Shown here in pieces: positions 17,782-26,301 of a stretch of 64,000 nt of DNA; within the stretch, counting starts at the first letter, position 1; each line of letters begins with the position of its first letter. Source of the DNA: an uncultured Anaerolineae bacterium (GTDB lineage: Bacteria > Chloroflexota > Anaerolineae > Anaerolineales > Villigracilaceae); assembly GCA_937120535.1 (NCBI GenBank), contig CAKZJX010000136.1, positions 1 to 64,000 of the forward strand, in the 5' to 3' direction. The position numbers and the translations under genes are program-made. The notes under the pieces are model-generated. The model was given only the letters and a program-made list of their open reading frames with translations. It was not told the origin of the DNA and did no database searches.

Positions 17782-19431
17782 TTAAAGCGATTTGACGAGA
17801 TAGAGCTCCCCGCGCTGGAAACCGCGTTCCAAGTAGTATTTGCGCGTTCCTACTGCGGCGATCACGGCCATGCGGCGAAAACCGCGCGCCCGAGCGATGC
17901 GCTCTGCTTCGCCCAACAGGCGTGTTCCCAAGCCAACGTGTTGCGCCGCCCCCTGGCGCTCTGCCCCAACCGGCAGCGAAAGCCCGTAGACGTGCAGTTC
18001 ACGGATCAGAGCTGCTCCCTCAAGTTCGCTTAGTCCGAGGGCCGGCGCGCCGGGCTGCGGCAGCGACAGGCGCACGAAGCCGGCGATCCGATCGTCCGGC
18101 GTCACAAACGAGAGGAAATGTTCTTCGGCGAAGTCGGTGGAATAGGTCAGATCATCCAGGGTAAGCAGGTCGGGGCGCACAATTTGGCCGCGCACCTCGC
18201 GACAGCGAATGCACTGGCATGGTGTGCCGCGTCGTTTCATCTCCGCTTCCACGTCCTGCCGTAGCGAGGTGCGTCGGTTGCCTTCAACGACATGGGTTGA
18301 GGGAATGTCGCGGATCACGCGGTTGACGCGACAGTAGCGCGGGATAGTGGTCTTGATGTCGGCCAAGAGATCGATCAGTTCGGCCGTGGTGTAAGGTCGG
18401 TATTCGCCGCGCTTCCAGTATTCATATAGCTCAGCGTTGGCCAGCAGTTGGGTGGGATAGATTTTGAGCTCATCCGGGCACAGCCCTTGCCACAGACGGA
18501 CAAAATCGGCGCGGTCGGACTCGAGGGTGGCGCCCAACAGGTTGGGCATCCAGTGCAAGACGATCTTGAAGCCGGCAGCGCGCAGCAGGGCCACGGCGCG
18601 GCGGGTGCAGGCAACGTTATGGCCACGTTGGTTTAGTGCGAGGATGCGATCGTCCAAGCTCTGGGCGCCTAGCTGGACTTTGGTGACGCCAAGGGCGCGT
18701 AGGTGGCGGATCTCGTCGGGAGTGATCTCATCGGGTCGGGTCTCAATCACCAGGCCAACGTTGCGGTGGCGGGCGGTCTCGTTGCGCCGATGAATCTTGG
18801 CTAAGTTCACTGCCGGAGCCGGCGCATTCGGTGCGTTGGTCAGGAGGTATTCTGCATCCACTGCAGGTCGTGGGGTTTCGTTTAAGGCTTCGAAGCAACG
18901 AGCGATGAACCACTCTTGGTAGTCGCGACGGTAGGCGCTCCAGGTGCCTCCCAAGATGAGCAGTTCGATCTTGTCGGTGGAATGGCCGAGCGCTTCCAGT
19001 TGGGTAATGCGCGAGCGCACCTGTTCGTAGGGATCAAATTGATGTTCTAGGCCGCGCATTGCCCCTGGCTCATCGGGGAGGTAGCTCTTGGGCATGCGAA
19101 CGTCGGTTGGGCAGAAGATGCACTTCCCCGGGCAAGGATAAGGCTTGACGAGCACCGTGACCGTGGTCACGCCGGAGAGGGTGCGGATCGGCTTCATGCG
19201 CAACCGATCCAGCAAGGCCGTGTCGGGCTCAAGGAGGCCCTCGGCGATCATCTGATAATAGGCCGCCACCAAGAAGGACTTGCCCAACACGCCGCCTCCT
19301 GGCAAGGCATGGGCGCGTAGGCTCTCGCCCAGATTGCGCCCGCGGCGGACGTCTTCGACCACGCGCCGGGCCAGCGCCAGGCGCTCTGGGGTGAGAGCTT
19401 TGGCTGCCAGCCAGGCGTCCTTACTCTTCAT
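17782..19431 (-). CDS. Elp3-type radical SAM / GNAT tRNA uridine(34) acetyltransferase
   Basis: 549 aa homologue of the catalytic Elongator subunit, which installs carboxymethyl-type groups on U34 of tRNA. It shows the N-terminal Elp3 lead region, the radical-SAM cluster CPGKCIFC (CxxxCxxC), LILGGTWSAYRRDYQEWFI, VIETRPDEITPDEI and KVQLGAQSLDDRIL. The C-terminal GNAT domain reads HVGLGTRLLGEAERIARARGFRRMAVIAAVGTRKYYLERGF. Elp3 is unusual in bacteria and no other Elongator subunit is visible. The start at 19431 has AAGGAG upstream and overlaps the cysH end by 11 nt, so translation is probably coupled to cysH. Confidence 0.94.
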   Translation of the reverse strand: MKSKDAWLAAKALTPERLALARRVVEDVRRGRNLGESLRAHALPGGGVLGKSFLVAAYYQMIAEGLLEPDTALLDRLRMKPIRTLSGVTTVTVLVKPYPCPGKCIFCPTDVRMPKSYLPDEPGAMRGLEHQFDPYEQVRSRITQLEALGHSTDKIELLILGGTWSAYRRDYQEWFIARCFEALNETPRPAVDAEYLLTNAPNAPAPAVNLAKIHRRNETARHRNVGLVIETRPDEITPDEIRHLRALGVTKVQLGAQSLDDRILALNQRGHNVACTRRAVALLRAAGFKIVLHWMPNLLGATLESDRADFVRLWQGLCPDELKIYPTQLLANAELYEYWKRGEYRPYTTAELIDLLADIKTTIPRYCRVNRVIRDIPSTHVVEGNRRTSLRQDVEAEMKRRGTPCQCIRCREVRGQIVRPDLLTLDDLTYSTDFAEEHFLSFVTPDDRIAGFVRLSLPQPGAPALGLSELEGAALIRELHVYGLSLPVGAERQGAAQHVGLGTRLLGEAERIARARGFRRMAVIAAVGTRKYYLERGFQRGELYLVKSL

Positions 19432-20146
19432 GGATCGGCCACTCCTTTTGTTTGAACATCTCGGTGTGTAGGCCACATTCGGTCTTGCCGCGGCCGGCCC
19501 AGCGTCCAGCGCGCTCCGGAGCGTCGGCGCTCACAGCGATGGTACAGGGTGCACAACCGATGGAGCGGTAGCCGCGTGTTGTAAGGGGATGAGCGGGGAG
19601 GCGGTGCTCCTGGAGGTAGTGCATGACCTGAGCGTGCGTCCAATTCAAGAGGGGATTGATCTTCAGCAGGTCCCCTTCTTGGGGTTCTAGGATGCGGGCT
19701 TGGGAGCGTTGTGGGGTTTGGTCGCGCCGGATGCCGGTGATCCAGGCTCGCAATCCGGTCACGGCCTTTTGCATTGGCTGGACTTTGTGGATGTAGCAAC
19801 ACAGGTCGGGGTCCTCGATGGGCAGGGTGCGAAGGTGCTGCCGCACGAAGACATCCCAGCGCGAGTCTCGGTAGAGGTCTGTCACGTTCAGGTTCCATTC
19901 CCGTTGGATGCGTTCGCGAAATTCGAGCGTTTCCCAGAAGTGGTAGCCGGTATCTAGAAAGAGAATTCGCAGGTTGGGTCGGAGGCGAGTGGCCATGTGG
20001 AGCAACGCCATGGATTGCGTTTGGAAGGAACAGCTCATGGCGATCTCATCATCGCGAAAGGTGTCAAATGCCCATTGGAGGATCTCCGGCGGTTGTTTTT
20101 TCTCGAATTCGCAGTTCAATCGATCGATTTCTTCACGGCTAAGCAT
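19421..20146 (-). CDS. cysH: Assimilatory adenylylsulfate (APS/PAPS) reductase
   Basis: Reduces activated sulfate to sulfite with thioredoxin or glutaredoxin (241 aa). The PP-loop part reads SCSFQTQSMALLHMATRLRPNLRILFLDTGYHFWET. The catalytic Cys is in TECGLH near the C-terminus. The extra Cys pairs (DLCCYIHK and GCAPC) match the [4Fe-4S] form, which favours APS over PAPS. No other cys gene is nearby. The ATG has no Shine-Dalgarno and follows TATATCTTAAA, so the message may be leaderless or nearly so. Confidence 0.94.
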   Translation of the reverse strand: MLSREEIDRLNCEFEKKQPPEILQWAFDTFRDDEIAMSCSFQTQSMALLHMATRLRPNLRILFLDTGYHFWETLEFRERIQREWNLNVTDLYRDSRWDVFVRQHLRTLPIEDPDLCCYIHKVQPMQKAVTGLRAWITGIRRDQTPQRSQARILEPQEGDLLKINPLLNWTHAQVMHYLQEHRLPAHPLTTRGYRSIGCAPCTIAVSADAPERAGRWAGRGKTECGLHTEMFKQKEWPIHEE

Positions 20147-20218
20147 TTTAAGATATACCCGTGTTGAAGGATGGGTTCATGGGAGGCTAATTTTAGCTAA
20201 GGAAGGACATTGGGGGGA

Positions 20219-20977
20219 TTAGGAACGCTTGGCGAGAAAGGCTTCTACAGCGCTGCGATGTTCGTTGGAGCGGCCGGCTTGTTCTTGCAGTTCGGCTTCT
20301 AGGGTGAGGATGTGCTCTAGGTGAGGGGTCATGGCGCGATGGAAGGCACGCTTGGCCTTGCCGAACGCGTCTAAAGGGCCGGCGGCCAGTTGTGTGGCCA
20401 GGGCGTGTGTGGCCGGCAGAAGGTCAGTGGTGACCAGGCGGTTGATGAGTCCCCACCGATGGGCGGTTTCGGCATCGATGGGATCGTTGCTCAGGTAGAA
20501 TTCGAGGGCGCGGCCCAATCCGATCAGGGCCGGCAGGAGGAGCGAGACCCCGCTATCGGGAACCAGCCCCAGGCGGCGGAAACCGACCACAAAGCGGGCT
20601 TGGGGCGAAGCAATGCGCAGATCGCAAGCCAGAGCGATTCCCAGGCCGGCCCCAGCACAGATGCCGGGAATGGCTGCCAGGATGGGCTTCTCGAACGTTC
20701 GCAGGTGCAGGATCAGCGGGTTGTAGGTGGTTTGGAGGTGCTCGCCGTAGGATACGGTGCTGGCGGCGGCCTGCATTTCATGCACGTCATGGCCGGCGCT
20801 GAACGCTTGGCCAGCGCCGGTGATCATCACGACGCGTACCCGAGAGTCCTGCTCAGCCTGTTGGAGGGCGGCGCGCAGGGCGGCGATCAGCTCTAGGGTG
20901 AGGGCGTTGGCACGTTCGGGTCGGTTTAGGGTCAGGGTGAGGACGCCAGCGTGGAGGTCGGAGAGAAGCGAGTTCAT
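20219..20977 (-). CDS. Enoyl-CoA hydratase/isomerase, PaaG-like
   Basis: Crotonase-fold enzyme (252 aa). The oxyanion-hole segments are SAGHDVHEM and GICAGAGLGIALACDLRIAS. The region GLVPDSGVSLLLPALIG carries Asp rather than the hydratase Glu pair, as in PaaG-type enoyl-CoA isomerases, so isomerisation of unsaturated acyl-CoAs is likelier than hydration. Short linear or aromatic-derived acyl-CoA substrates are possible. No good ribosome site is seen before the ATG. It lies 72 bp upstream of cysH on the same strand. Confidence 0.9.
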   Translation of the reverse strand: MNSLLSDLHAGVLTLTLNRPERANALTLELIAALRAALQQAEQDSRVRVVMITGAGQAFSAGHDVHEMQAAASTVSYGEHLQTTYNPLILHLRTFEKPILAAIPGICAGAGLGIALACDLRIASPQARFVVGFRRLGLVPDSGVSLLLPALIGLGRALEFYLSNDPIDAETAHRWGLINRLVTTDLLPATHALATQLAAGPLDAFGKAKRAFHRAMTPHLEHILTLEAELQEQAGRSNEHRSAVEAFLAKRS

Positions 20978-21033
20978 GTTGAAGTGAGGAGAGAGGTCAA
21001 GAAAGAAACGAAGCGAGCAAAAAAGGGAAGCGC

Positions 21034-21396
21034 TTAGTCGCGCTCATCTTCTGCTGCGTCGTCCTCGCCGGTGTCGATTTCGAACGTTACCTCGTCACTG
21101 TCCAAGTAGATCCACAGTAGCAGGACATCCCCTTCAGGAGTGGAAACGCTGCGCGCCGCTGCGATCGGCACGCGTTGTTCGATGCCTATTTCATTCCGGT
21201 AGTAAAGATGGATGTCGGTTTTGTTGCGCCAAGCGCGATGGCAACGCTCCACCAGGGCCGGCCCGTTGAACGTGCGCAAGCGAGTGAGAAATAGCTGAGA
21301 AAAGTGAGGCCCTTCGTTCAAGCCCATGGCCCACCCGTCATGGACCGATTCAAGCAGCGGAGGAGGCCCTTCGATTATGGTAATCCGATCGTCCAT
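21034..21396 (-). CDS. Conserved small acidic hypothetical protein
   Basis: 120 aa with no recognised domain. It opens MDDRITIIEGPPPLLESVHDGWAMGLNEGP, a style I associate with Anaerolineae hypotheticals, has a beta-rich middle (DIHLYYRNEIGIEQRVPIAAARS) and ends in a very acidic tail (DTGEDDAAEDERD). The ORF track begins nine codons earlier at 21423. I prefer 21396 because AGG lies about 8 nt upstream and the conserved-looking part starts here. Confidence 0.65.
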   Translation of the reverse strand: MDDRITIIEGPPPLLESVHDGWAMGLNEGPHFSQLFLTRLRTFNGPALVERCHRAWRNKTDIHLYYRNEIGIEQRVPIAAARSVSTPEGDVLLLWIYLDSDEVTFEIDTGEDDAAEDERD

Positions 21397-21853
21397 TATG
21401 AAACCTATGTCATAGAAAATCATACCATAAAATAAAGCGAAAAAACGATCTCTGTAAGTGATTGTTCTAAAGTTGGTAAAAATGTGGTTAAAGGTTATGA
21501 GGCAGTCCGAAAACTACCTGACAACCCATGAAGAAGGAGCGCACTGAGATACGCCCGAATCTGATTTTACCAAAAGTTGAGCCGACCGAATATGAATTCC
21601 CAGCCCTGTTCGTTTACCCATCTTTTTTGGAGCAGTCGCCCGATCTCTATATAGATTGGCTCACGCAGAAACACAAAGATCTAGATCATCTGCTTGTCTC
21701 AAAAACTTTTTTGGCCGCTTCTCCCATTGCCAGGATACGCCGATCCACGTAGAATGGGCCTTAGGCGTTGCGGGAGCTGTCCTCTGAGCGCAGCCGTAAG
21801 GGCAGATTTGTTGCCGGTGTGGAACTTCCAGCCTACCTGAAAGGAGAAGAGGG
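21397..21853. other. Intergenic region, AT-richer than its surroundings
   Basis: About 450 bp between divergent genes. It contains a 74-codon ORF on the plus strand (21528-21752, MKKERTEIRPNLILPKVEP...) with no ribosome site and no recognisable relatives, which I do not call. A short CCCATT...AATGGG repeat lies near 21723-21760. The last 15 bases carry the AAGGAG of the CPBP gene. Confidence 0.4.
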
Positions 21854-22801
21854 ATGATGAACTGGTTAGGTGACAGCCGTCTGTTTGTGTTGGCGCGCCA
21901 AAGCAAGCGTCTGCCGCATTGGGCGGTCTCTCTGGCGGTTGCAATCGCTATTCTGCTGTTGGCTAATTTTGCCGCGCTGCCCCTGTTGGTCTTGTTATTC
22001 ATCTTTTACGGGCCATCGGCTATGGATATGGTGTTGGGGGGGTTCCAGGATCAGCCGCCCCTGCTGGGCGCGTTCTGGCAAAGTGTGTTTCTTGTTTTCT
22101 CCTTTGGATCGATCATGGTTCTGCTGGCCCTCTGGGTTACGCTGGTGGAAAAGCGATCGCCGGCGACGCTAGGGTTTGAACGCTCTGGTTGGCTCCAGAA
22201 GTATGTGCGCGGCTTTGGGGTGGGAATCCTCATGATGGCCGGCGTGGTTGGGGTCTTGGCGTTGTTTGGAAGCGCTACTTTAGAGGAGACCGCTGTTCGT
22301 CCAATACATCCGGCTGCGTTGGGTGGGGTATTGATCATCGGGGTTGGGTGGCTGGTTCAGGGCGCTGCCGAAGAGGCGTTGACTCGGGGATGGATGTTAC
22401 CGACCTTGGGGGTGCGCTATCGGCCTTGGGTGGGTATTCTGATCTCTTCGTTGGTGTTTGCTGTCTTCCACGGTCTCAATCCGAATTTGAATGCCCTGGC
22501 GCTGATCAATTTGGCGTTGTTTGGCTTGTTCGCAGCGCTGTATGCCCTGCGCGAGGGATCGCTGTGGGGCATTTCAGCCCTGCATTCGGCTTGGAATTGG
22601 GCCCAAGGCAATCTGTTCGGCCTGGAGGTAAGCGGCGTCTCGCCGATCGGGGGCAGTATGCTCAACCTGATGGAGACTGGGCCGGATTGGTTCACGGGGG
22701 GTGCGTTCGGCCCGGAGGCCGGCTTGGCGGTTACGCTGGTGTTGTGTTTGGGAATTGGGATGTTGTTGGTTGGGTTGAAGGAACGGCGCATAGTGCTATA
22801 A
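21854..22801 (+). CDS. CPBP-family intramembrane glutamic protease
   Basis: 315 aa with about eight membrane segments. The three family motifs are all present: EEALTRG (the EExxxR motif, in GAAEEALTRGWMLP), FxxxH in FAVFHGLNPN, and HSAWNWAQG. Family members process CAAX-like peptides, bacteriocins or membrane anti-sigma proteins, and the target here is unknown. AAGGAGAAGAGGG precedes the ATG. It is followed after 8 bp by a surface protein that has its own promoter. Confidence 0.9.
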   Translation: MMNWLGDSRLFVLARQSKRLPHWAVSLAVAIAILLLANFAALPLLVLLFIFYGPSAMDMVLGGFQDQPPLLGAFWQSVFLVFSFGSIMVLLALWVTLVEKRSPATLGFERSGWLQKYVRGFGVGILMMAGVVGVLALFGSATLEETAVRPIHPAALGGVLIIGVGWLVQGAAEEALTRGWMLPTLGVRYRPWVGILISSLVFAVFHGLNPNLNALALINLALFGLFAALYALREGSLWGISALHSAWNWAQGNLFGLEVSGVSPIGGSMLNLMETGPDWFTGGAFGPEAGLAVTLVLCLGIGMLLVGLKERRIVL

Positions 22802-22802
22802 T
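22797..22802 (+). promoter_or_regulatory. Extended -10 promoter, leaderless start for the 22810 gene
   Basis: TGCTATAAT (hexamer 22797-22802) overlaps the CPBP stop codon and ends 7 nt before the ATG at 22810, which lacks a Shine-Dalgarno. The mRNA is therefore predicted to be leaderless. Confidence 0.6.
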
Positions 22803-22809
22803 CCATCCC

Positions 22810-23634
22810 ATGGATCTGCGATCGGGCTTCCTCACCATAACCGTTCTCTTGGTCCTATTTGCCGTTCTCCTGGTGCGCAACGGCTTGCGCCAATTGCAGG
22901 CAGCCCATAAGCTGACGTTCTACCGACTGCGTCGGGCGCGCATTTCGGCGGCATTGTGGGCGTTTGGGGGAGCCTTGGCCTTGATCGCCTTGGCGGTCCT
23001 GCTCCCGACCGTGGGCCTGCAAGCGGTGTTTGAAATCTATCCGCCTACGCCCACCCTTGCCCCTACGCTCACCCCTTCCTTGACGCCGACCATTACCCTC
23101 TCGCCCACCATCACTCTGACCCCCACCATCACCGACACGCCCTTGTATACGGATACACCCACGATTACCCCCACTCCGTTTCTGCCCCTGGTGGTCGAAG
23201 TGCAGTTCTCCAGCATTGTCACGCCTAATCCGAAGGCGGTCATCAGCCCGCTGGTGTTCTCTACCCAAGTGGAGCGAGGCTTGCCTAAGAATCCTTCCAC
23301 CGTATTCCGCAACCCGATCGCCCGCATTTACGCTACTTTTTCCTACGACAACATGACTCCCGGCGCCCAATGGAGCGCCATTTGGTATCGTAATGGCGAA
23401 TATGTGTATCATGAGACATATCCGTGGAACGGCAGCACCGGCGGATACTATTACAGCGAGTGCGCCTCGCCGGCCGGCGGTTGGCTGCCCGGCGTGTATA
23501 CCGTGCACATCTTCGTCGGATTGACCTTCAAACAAGGCGGTTCCTTCACCGTAGAAGGCGTGCCTCCGCTCACTCCGACTCCAACCATCACCCACACGCC
23601 AACTTTGACACCGAGCGCTACCCCCACCCCATAA
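22810..23634 (+). CDS. Membrane-anchored surface protein with Thr/Pro linkers
   Basis: 274 aa. It has two N-terminal membrane helices (GFLTITVLLVLFAVLLV and AFGGALALIALAVLLP), a Thr/Pro repeat linker (about 82-120) and an extracytoplasmic domain with FSYDNMTPGAQWSAIWYRNGEYVYHETYPWNGSTGGYYYSEC...LPGVYTVHIFVG, then a second Thr/Pro tail. That domain recurs in Chloroflexota surface proteins, but I know no function. The ORF-track start at 22189 is a shadow of the CPBP gene. The real ATG is at 22810. Confidence 0.8.
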   Translation: MDLRSGFLTITVLLVLFAVLLVRNGLRQLQAAHKLTFYRLRRARISAALWAFGGALALIALAVLLPTVGLQAVFEIYPPTPTLAPTLTPSLTPTITLSPTITLTPTITDTPLYTDTPTITPTPFLPLVVEVQFSSIVTPNPKAVISPLVFSTQVERGLPKNPSTVFRNPIARIYATFSYDNMTPGAQWSAIWYRNGEYVYHETYPWNGSTGGYYYSECASPAGGWLPGVYTVHIFVGLTFKQGGSFTVEGVPPLTPTPTITHTPTLTPSATPTP

Positions 23635-23667
23635 GAGATTCCCCTTTCCAGGAGGTCCTGCACCGTC

Positions 23668-24147
23668 ATGTCTACCAAAGCGTTTCAGGATTACTATCCG
23701 GATTACTTTGCCGTATGCTATGGCTGTGGACGCCTCAACGAGCACGGCCTGCAGCTTAAGAGTTATTGGGACGGCGAGGAGACGGTCAGCTATTTTAAGC
23801 CCCAGCCCTATCATACCGCCGTGTCTGGCTATGTGTATGGCGGGTTGCTAGCCTCCTTGATAGATTGTCATGGTACAGGCACGGCCGCTGCGGCCGGCTA
23901 TCGTGCCGAAGGCCGCGAGATGGATACCGACCCCCCCTTGCGTTATCTGACGGCCTCGTTGCACGTGGAGTATCTTAAACCCACCCCTCTTGGACCAGTG
24001 TTGGAAGTGCGGGGACGGATCAAAGAGGTGAAAGGGAGAAAAGTGATCGTGGAAGAGTGGATCCTCGCCAACGGTGAGGTCACAGTGCGCGGCGAGGTGG
24101 TGGCGGTTCAGGTGCCGGAGCAGATGGTGAAGGAGTTGTTGCGCTAG
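23668..24147 (+). CDS. PaaI-like hotdog-fold thioesterase
   Basis: 159 aa hotdog protein likely hydrolysing an acyl-CoA thioester. It shows CYGCGRLNEHGLQLKSYWDG, the helix-loop VYGGLLASLIDCHGTGTAAA, and VEYLKPTPLGPVLEVRGRIKEVKGRKVIVEE. These match the PaaI/4HBT layout, with Asp in LIDCHG at the general position of the catalytic acid. AGGAGG lies 14 nt upstream of the ATG, slightly long spacing. It stands alone. Confidence 0.88.
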   Translation: MSTKAFQDYYPDYFAVCYGCGRLNEHGLQLKSYWDGEETVSYFKPQPYHTAVSGYVYGGLLASLIDCHGTGTAAAAGYRAEGREMDTDPPLRYLTASLHVEYLKPTPLGPVLEVRGRIKEVKGRKVIVEEWILANGEVTVRGEVVAVQVPEQMVKELLR

Positions 24148-24456
24148 GAGAGCTCGTCCGATTCCTGTTCCCCTTAGTTGCTTACAAAGATACCCCGCTG
24201 TTGCCGTGTGCAACCGAGTTTTGGACCTGCTTTCGCAGGTGGGCCCCGATCGGGAAACGCCGCCTTGGCTCAGGCCTATCGCGTTGTTTCCACGAAAAGG
24301 GGGGCCCTTGTTGTGGGTGTTGGCCCAAAACGTGATTGTTGCATCACGCGCACAGCAGGGCGTTATTCTTATACCATAAATTGGGCGGGGGCAATAGAGA
24401 ATTATGAGAGTTTTGAGGATAGGGTTTGGCCGGCGAGAGGCGCTCTTGAGGCCGGC
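24148..24456. other. Convergent intergenic region
   Basis: About 310 bp between convergent genes with no credible ORF. A small perfect hairpin ACCTGC-TTTC-GCAGGT (24225-24240) lacks a U-tract in either direction. No repeat or RNA gene is recognised. Confidence 0.4.
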
Positions 24457-26274
24457 TCAATCGACGCGCAGCAGATCACGCGCTTTTTCCACATACGCCA
24501 AGCTCTGATGGCGAAAGTACGTGTTGTACAGATCGGCATAATGGCCGCCTCGAGCCAACAATTGATCGTGCCTGCCCTCTTCGATGATGGCCCCTTTTTG
24601 CATCACCACGATCCGATCGGCTGCCTTGACGGTAGAAAGACGGTGAGCAATCAGGATGCTCGTCGCTCGTTGGAGGATCAAATTCAAGGCCTGTTGAATC
24701 TGCCACTCGGTGAACGGGTCAATGCTAGCCGTGGCTTCATCTAAGATGAAAATCGAAGGACGTTGGACGAGCACCCGCATCAACGCCACCAATTGGCGCT
24801 GTCCCATCGAAAGGCGGTTCCCGCGCTCGCCCACCTGGGTATCTAACCCATCGGGCAGGGTTTCCAGCCATTCTCCATCGCCGATCTGGCGCGCCAGGTG
24901 AAGGATGTAGGTGTCGGAGATGCCCGGGGCGGCGTAACGGATGTTTTCAGCCACCGTCCCGGAAAATAAGAAGGGGATCTGGGAGACGATTCCCAGCTGG
25001 CGACGGTAGGAGACCAAATCGAAGGTGCGAACGTCGCAGCCGTCCACGATCAGCGAGCCGGCCTGGAATTCGTAAAAGCGCGCGATCAGCTTGGCTACCG
25101 AGGATTTTCCAGCGCCAGTATGCCCCACCAAGGCGACCGTCTCGCCGGCGTGAATGGTTAGGTTGAAATCTTCTAGGACGGGTTCCCCCTCTCTGTATCG
25201 GAAGTAGACATGCTCGAAGCGGATCTCGCCTTTGAGGCGTTCGATAACCCGCGAGTCGATTTGAACCACGTTGGGATCGGCGTCGATCAAGGCAAAGACG
25301 CGCTCAGCGGCGGCTAGCCCAGATTGGATCTGGGCCCAGAACGAGGACAGGTTCATGATGGGGAACATGAAATTATCCAAGCTCAGCAGGAACAGATACC
25401 AGGCTCCGGCGGTGATCAGCCCCTCGCCGATCGCCTGGCCGCCTGCATAGACCAGGATAGCAATAAAGACGCCGCTCATGCCGTTCAGAATCGGGAACAC
25501 CAGTGAGAGCACCAGCCCGCGCCGCACGTTGACCTGATAAGACATGCGGTTTGCCTGATCGAAGGTAGCGTAGATGTTGTGTTCCTGGCGGAAGTTCTTG
25601 GCGATGGCAATGCCGCTGACGGTTTCTTTGATAGCAGCGTTGACATCAGCCATGGCCTGCATGCCGCGGCGGGTGACGCGCCGTGCCAGCCCGCGAAACC
25701 CAATGGCAAAGCCAAAAACCACTGGCAAGAAGGCGACCATCAACCAGGCCATGCGCAGCTCGATGCGGAACAGGATGATCCCCAGCAGGGTTGCCTGAAA
25801 GACCTGAGCGATCACGTCGGTCAGGATGACGACCAGTTGGCCGAAGTCGTTGGTGTCGGAGGTGATGCGCGAGAGGATGCGTCCGGAGGAGAACTGGTCG
25901 TAGAACGAAAGGTCGTGTTCGGCGGCGGCACGAACGGCATGTTCGCGCAATTGGAGTACGACATCGCCGACGGCACGCAACGTCAGACTGCGTCGCGCCC
26001 AGTTGAATCCCCAGTGGGCAACGCCGAGGATCAACATGCCGATGCCGATCAGGACGATCGCCCCGAGGGTGGGTTGTTCGCCCAGCGCGTCTACCACTCG
26101 ACCTACGAGGACCGGCAGAGCGGCGTTGAGTACGGAGAGCAGGATCACCAGCAGGGCGACTAGACTCAGCCGTCTGGCTTGGGGACGGAAATAGGCGGCA
26201 ATGCGCCGAGCTAGCTCTCGATCGGAGTATTGACGATCGTATGTTTCGAGGTTGAGGCCGGCAAAGAATCCCAT
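24457..26274 (-). CDS. ABC exporter, fused permease and ATPase (half-transporter)
   Basis: 605 aa. An N-terminal six-helix exporter domain (about 35-325) is followed by the ATPase with Walker A GHTGAGKSS, Q-loop VSQIPFLFSG, signature LSMGQRQLV, Walker B IFILDEATASID and the H-loop in IAHRLSTV. It resembles MsbA/multidrug-type exporters and would dimerise. A homodimer is implied because there is no adjacent partner, and the substrate is unknown. It lies 27 bp downstream of hutI on the same strand. Confidence 0.94.
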   Translation of the reverse strand: MGFFAGLNLETYDRQYSDRELARRIAAYFRPQARRLSLVALLVILLSVLNAALPVLVGRVVDALGEQPTLGAIVLIGIGMLILGVAHWGFNWARRSLTLRAVGDVVLQLREHAVRAAAEHDLSFYDQFSSGRILSRITSDTNDFGQLVVILTDVIAQVFQATLLGIILFRIELRMAWLMVAFLPVVFGFAIGFRGLARRVTRRGMQAMADVNAAIKETVSGIAIAKNFRQEHNIYATFDQANRMSYQVNVRRGLVLSLVFPILNGMSGVFIAILVYAGGQAIGEGLITAGAWYLFLLSLDNFMFPIMNLSSFWAQIQSGLAAAERVFALIDADPNVVQIDSRVIERLKGEIRFEHVYFRYREGEPVLEDFNLTIHAGETVALVGHTGAGKSSVAKLIARFYEFQAGSLIVDGCDVRTFDLVSYRRQLGIVSQIPFLFSGTVAENIRYAAPGISDTYILHLARQIGDGEWLETLPDGLDTQVGERGNRLSMGQRQLVALMRVLVQRPSIFILDEATASIDPFTEWQIQQALNLILQRATSILIAHRLSTVKAADRIVVMQKGAIIEEGRHDQLLARGGHYADLYNTYFRHQSLAYVEKARDLLRVD

Positions 26275-26301
26275 CGGCAGAAGCGCAAGGTGCGAGCAGG
26301 A

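Noticed and set aside
21528-21752. 74-codon plus-strand ORF
   Set aside because: No ribosome site, no recognisable family, and it sits in AT-rich spacer.
24225-24240. Hairpin as intrinsic terminator
   Set aside because: No U-tract on either strand and a short 6-bp stem.
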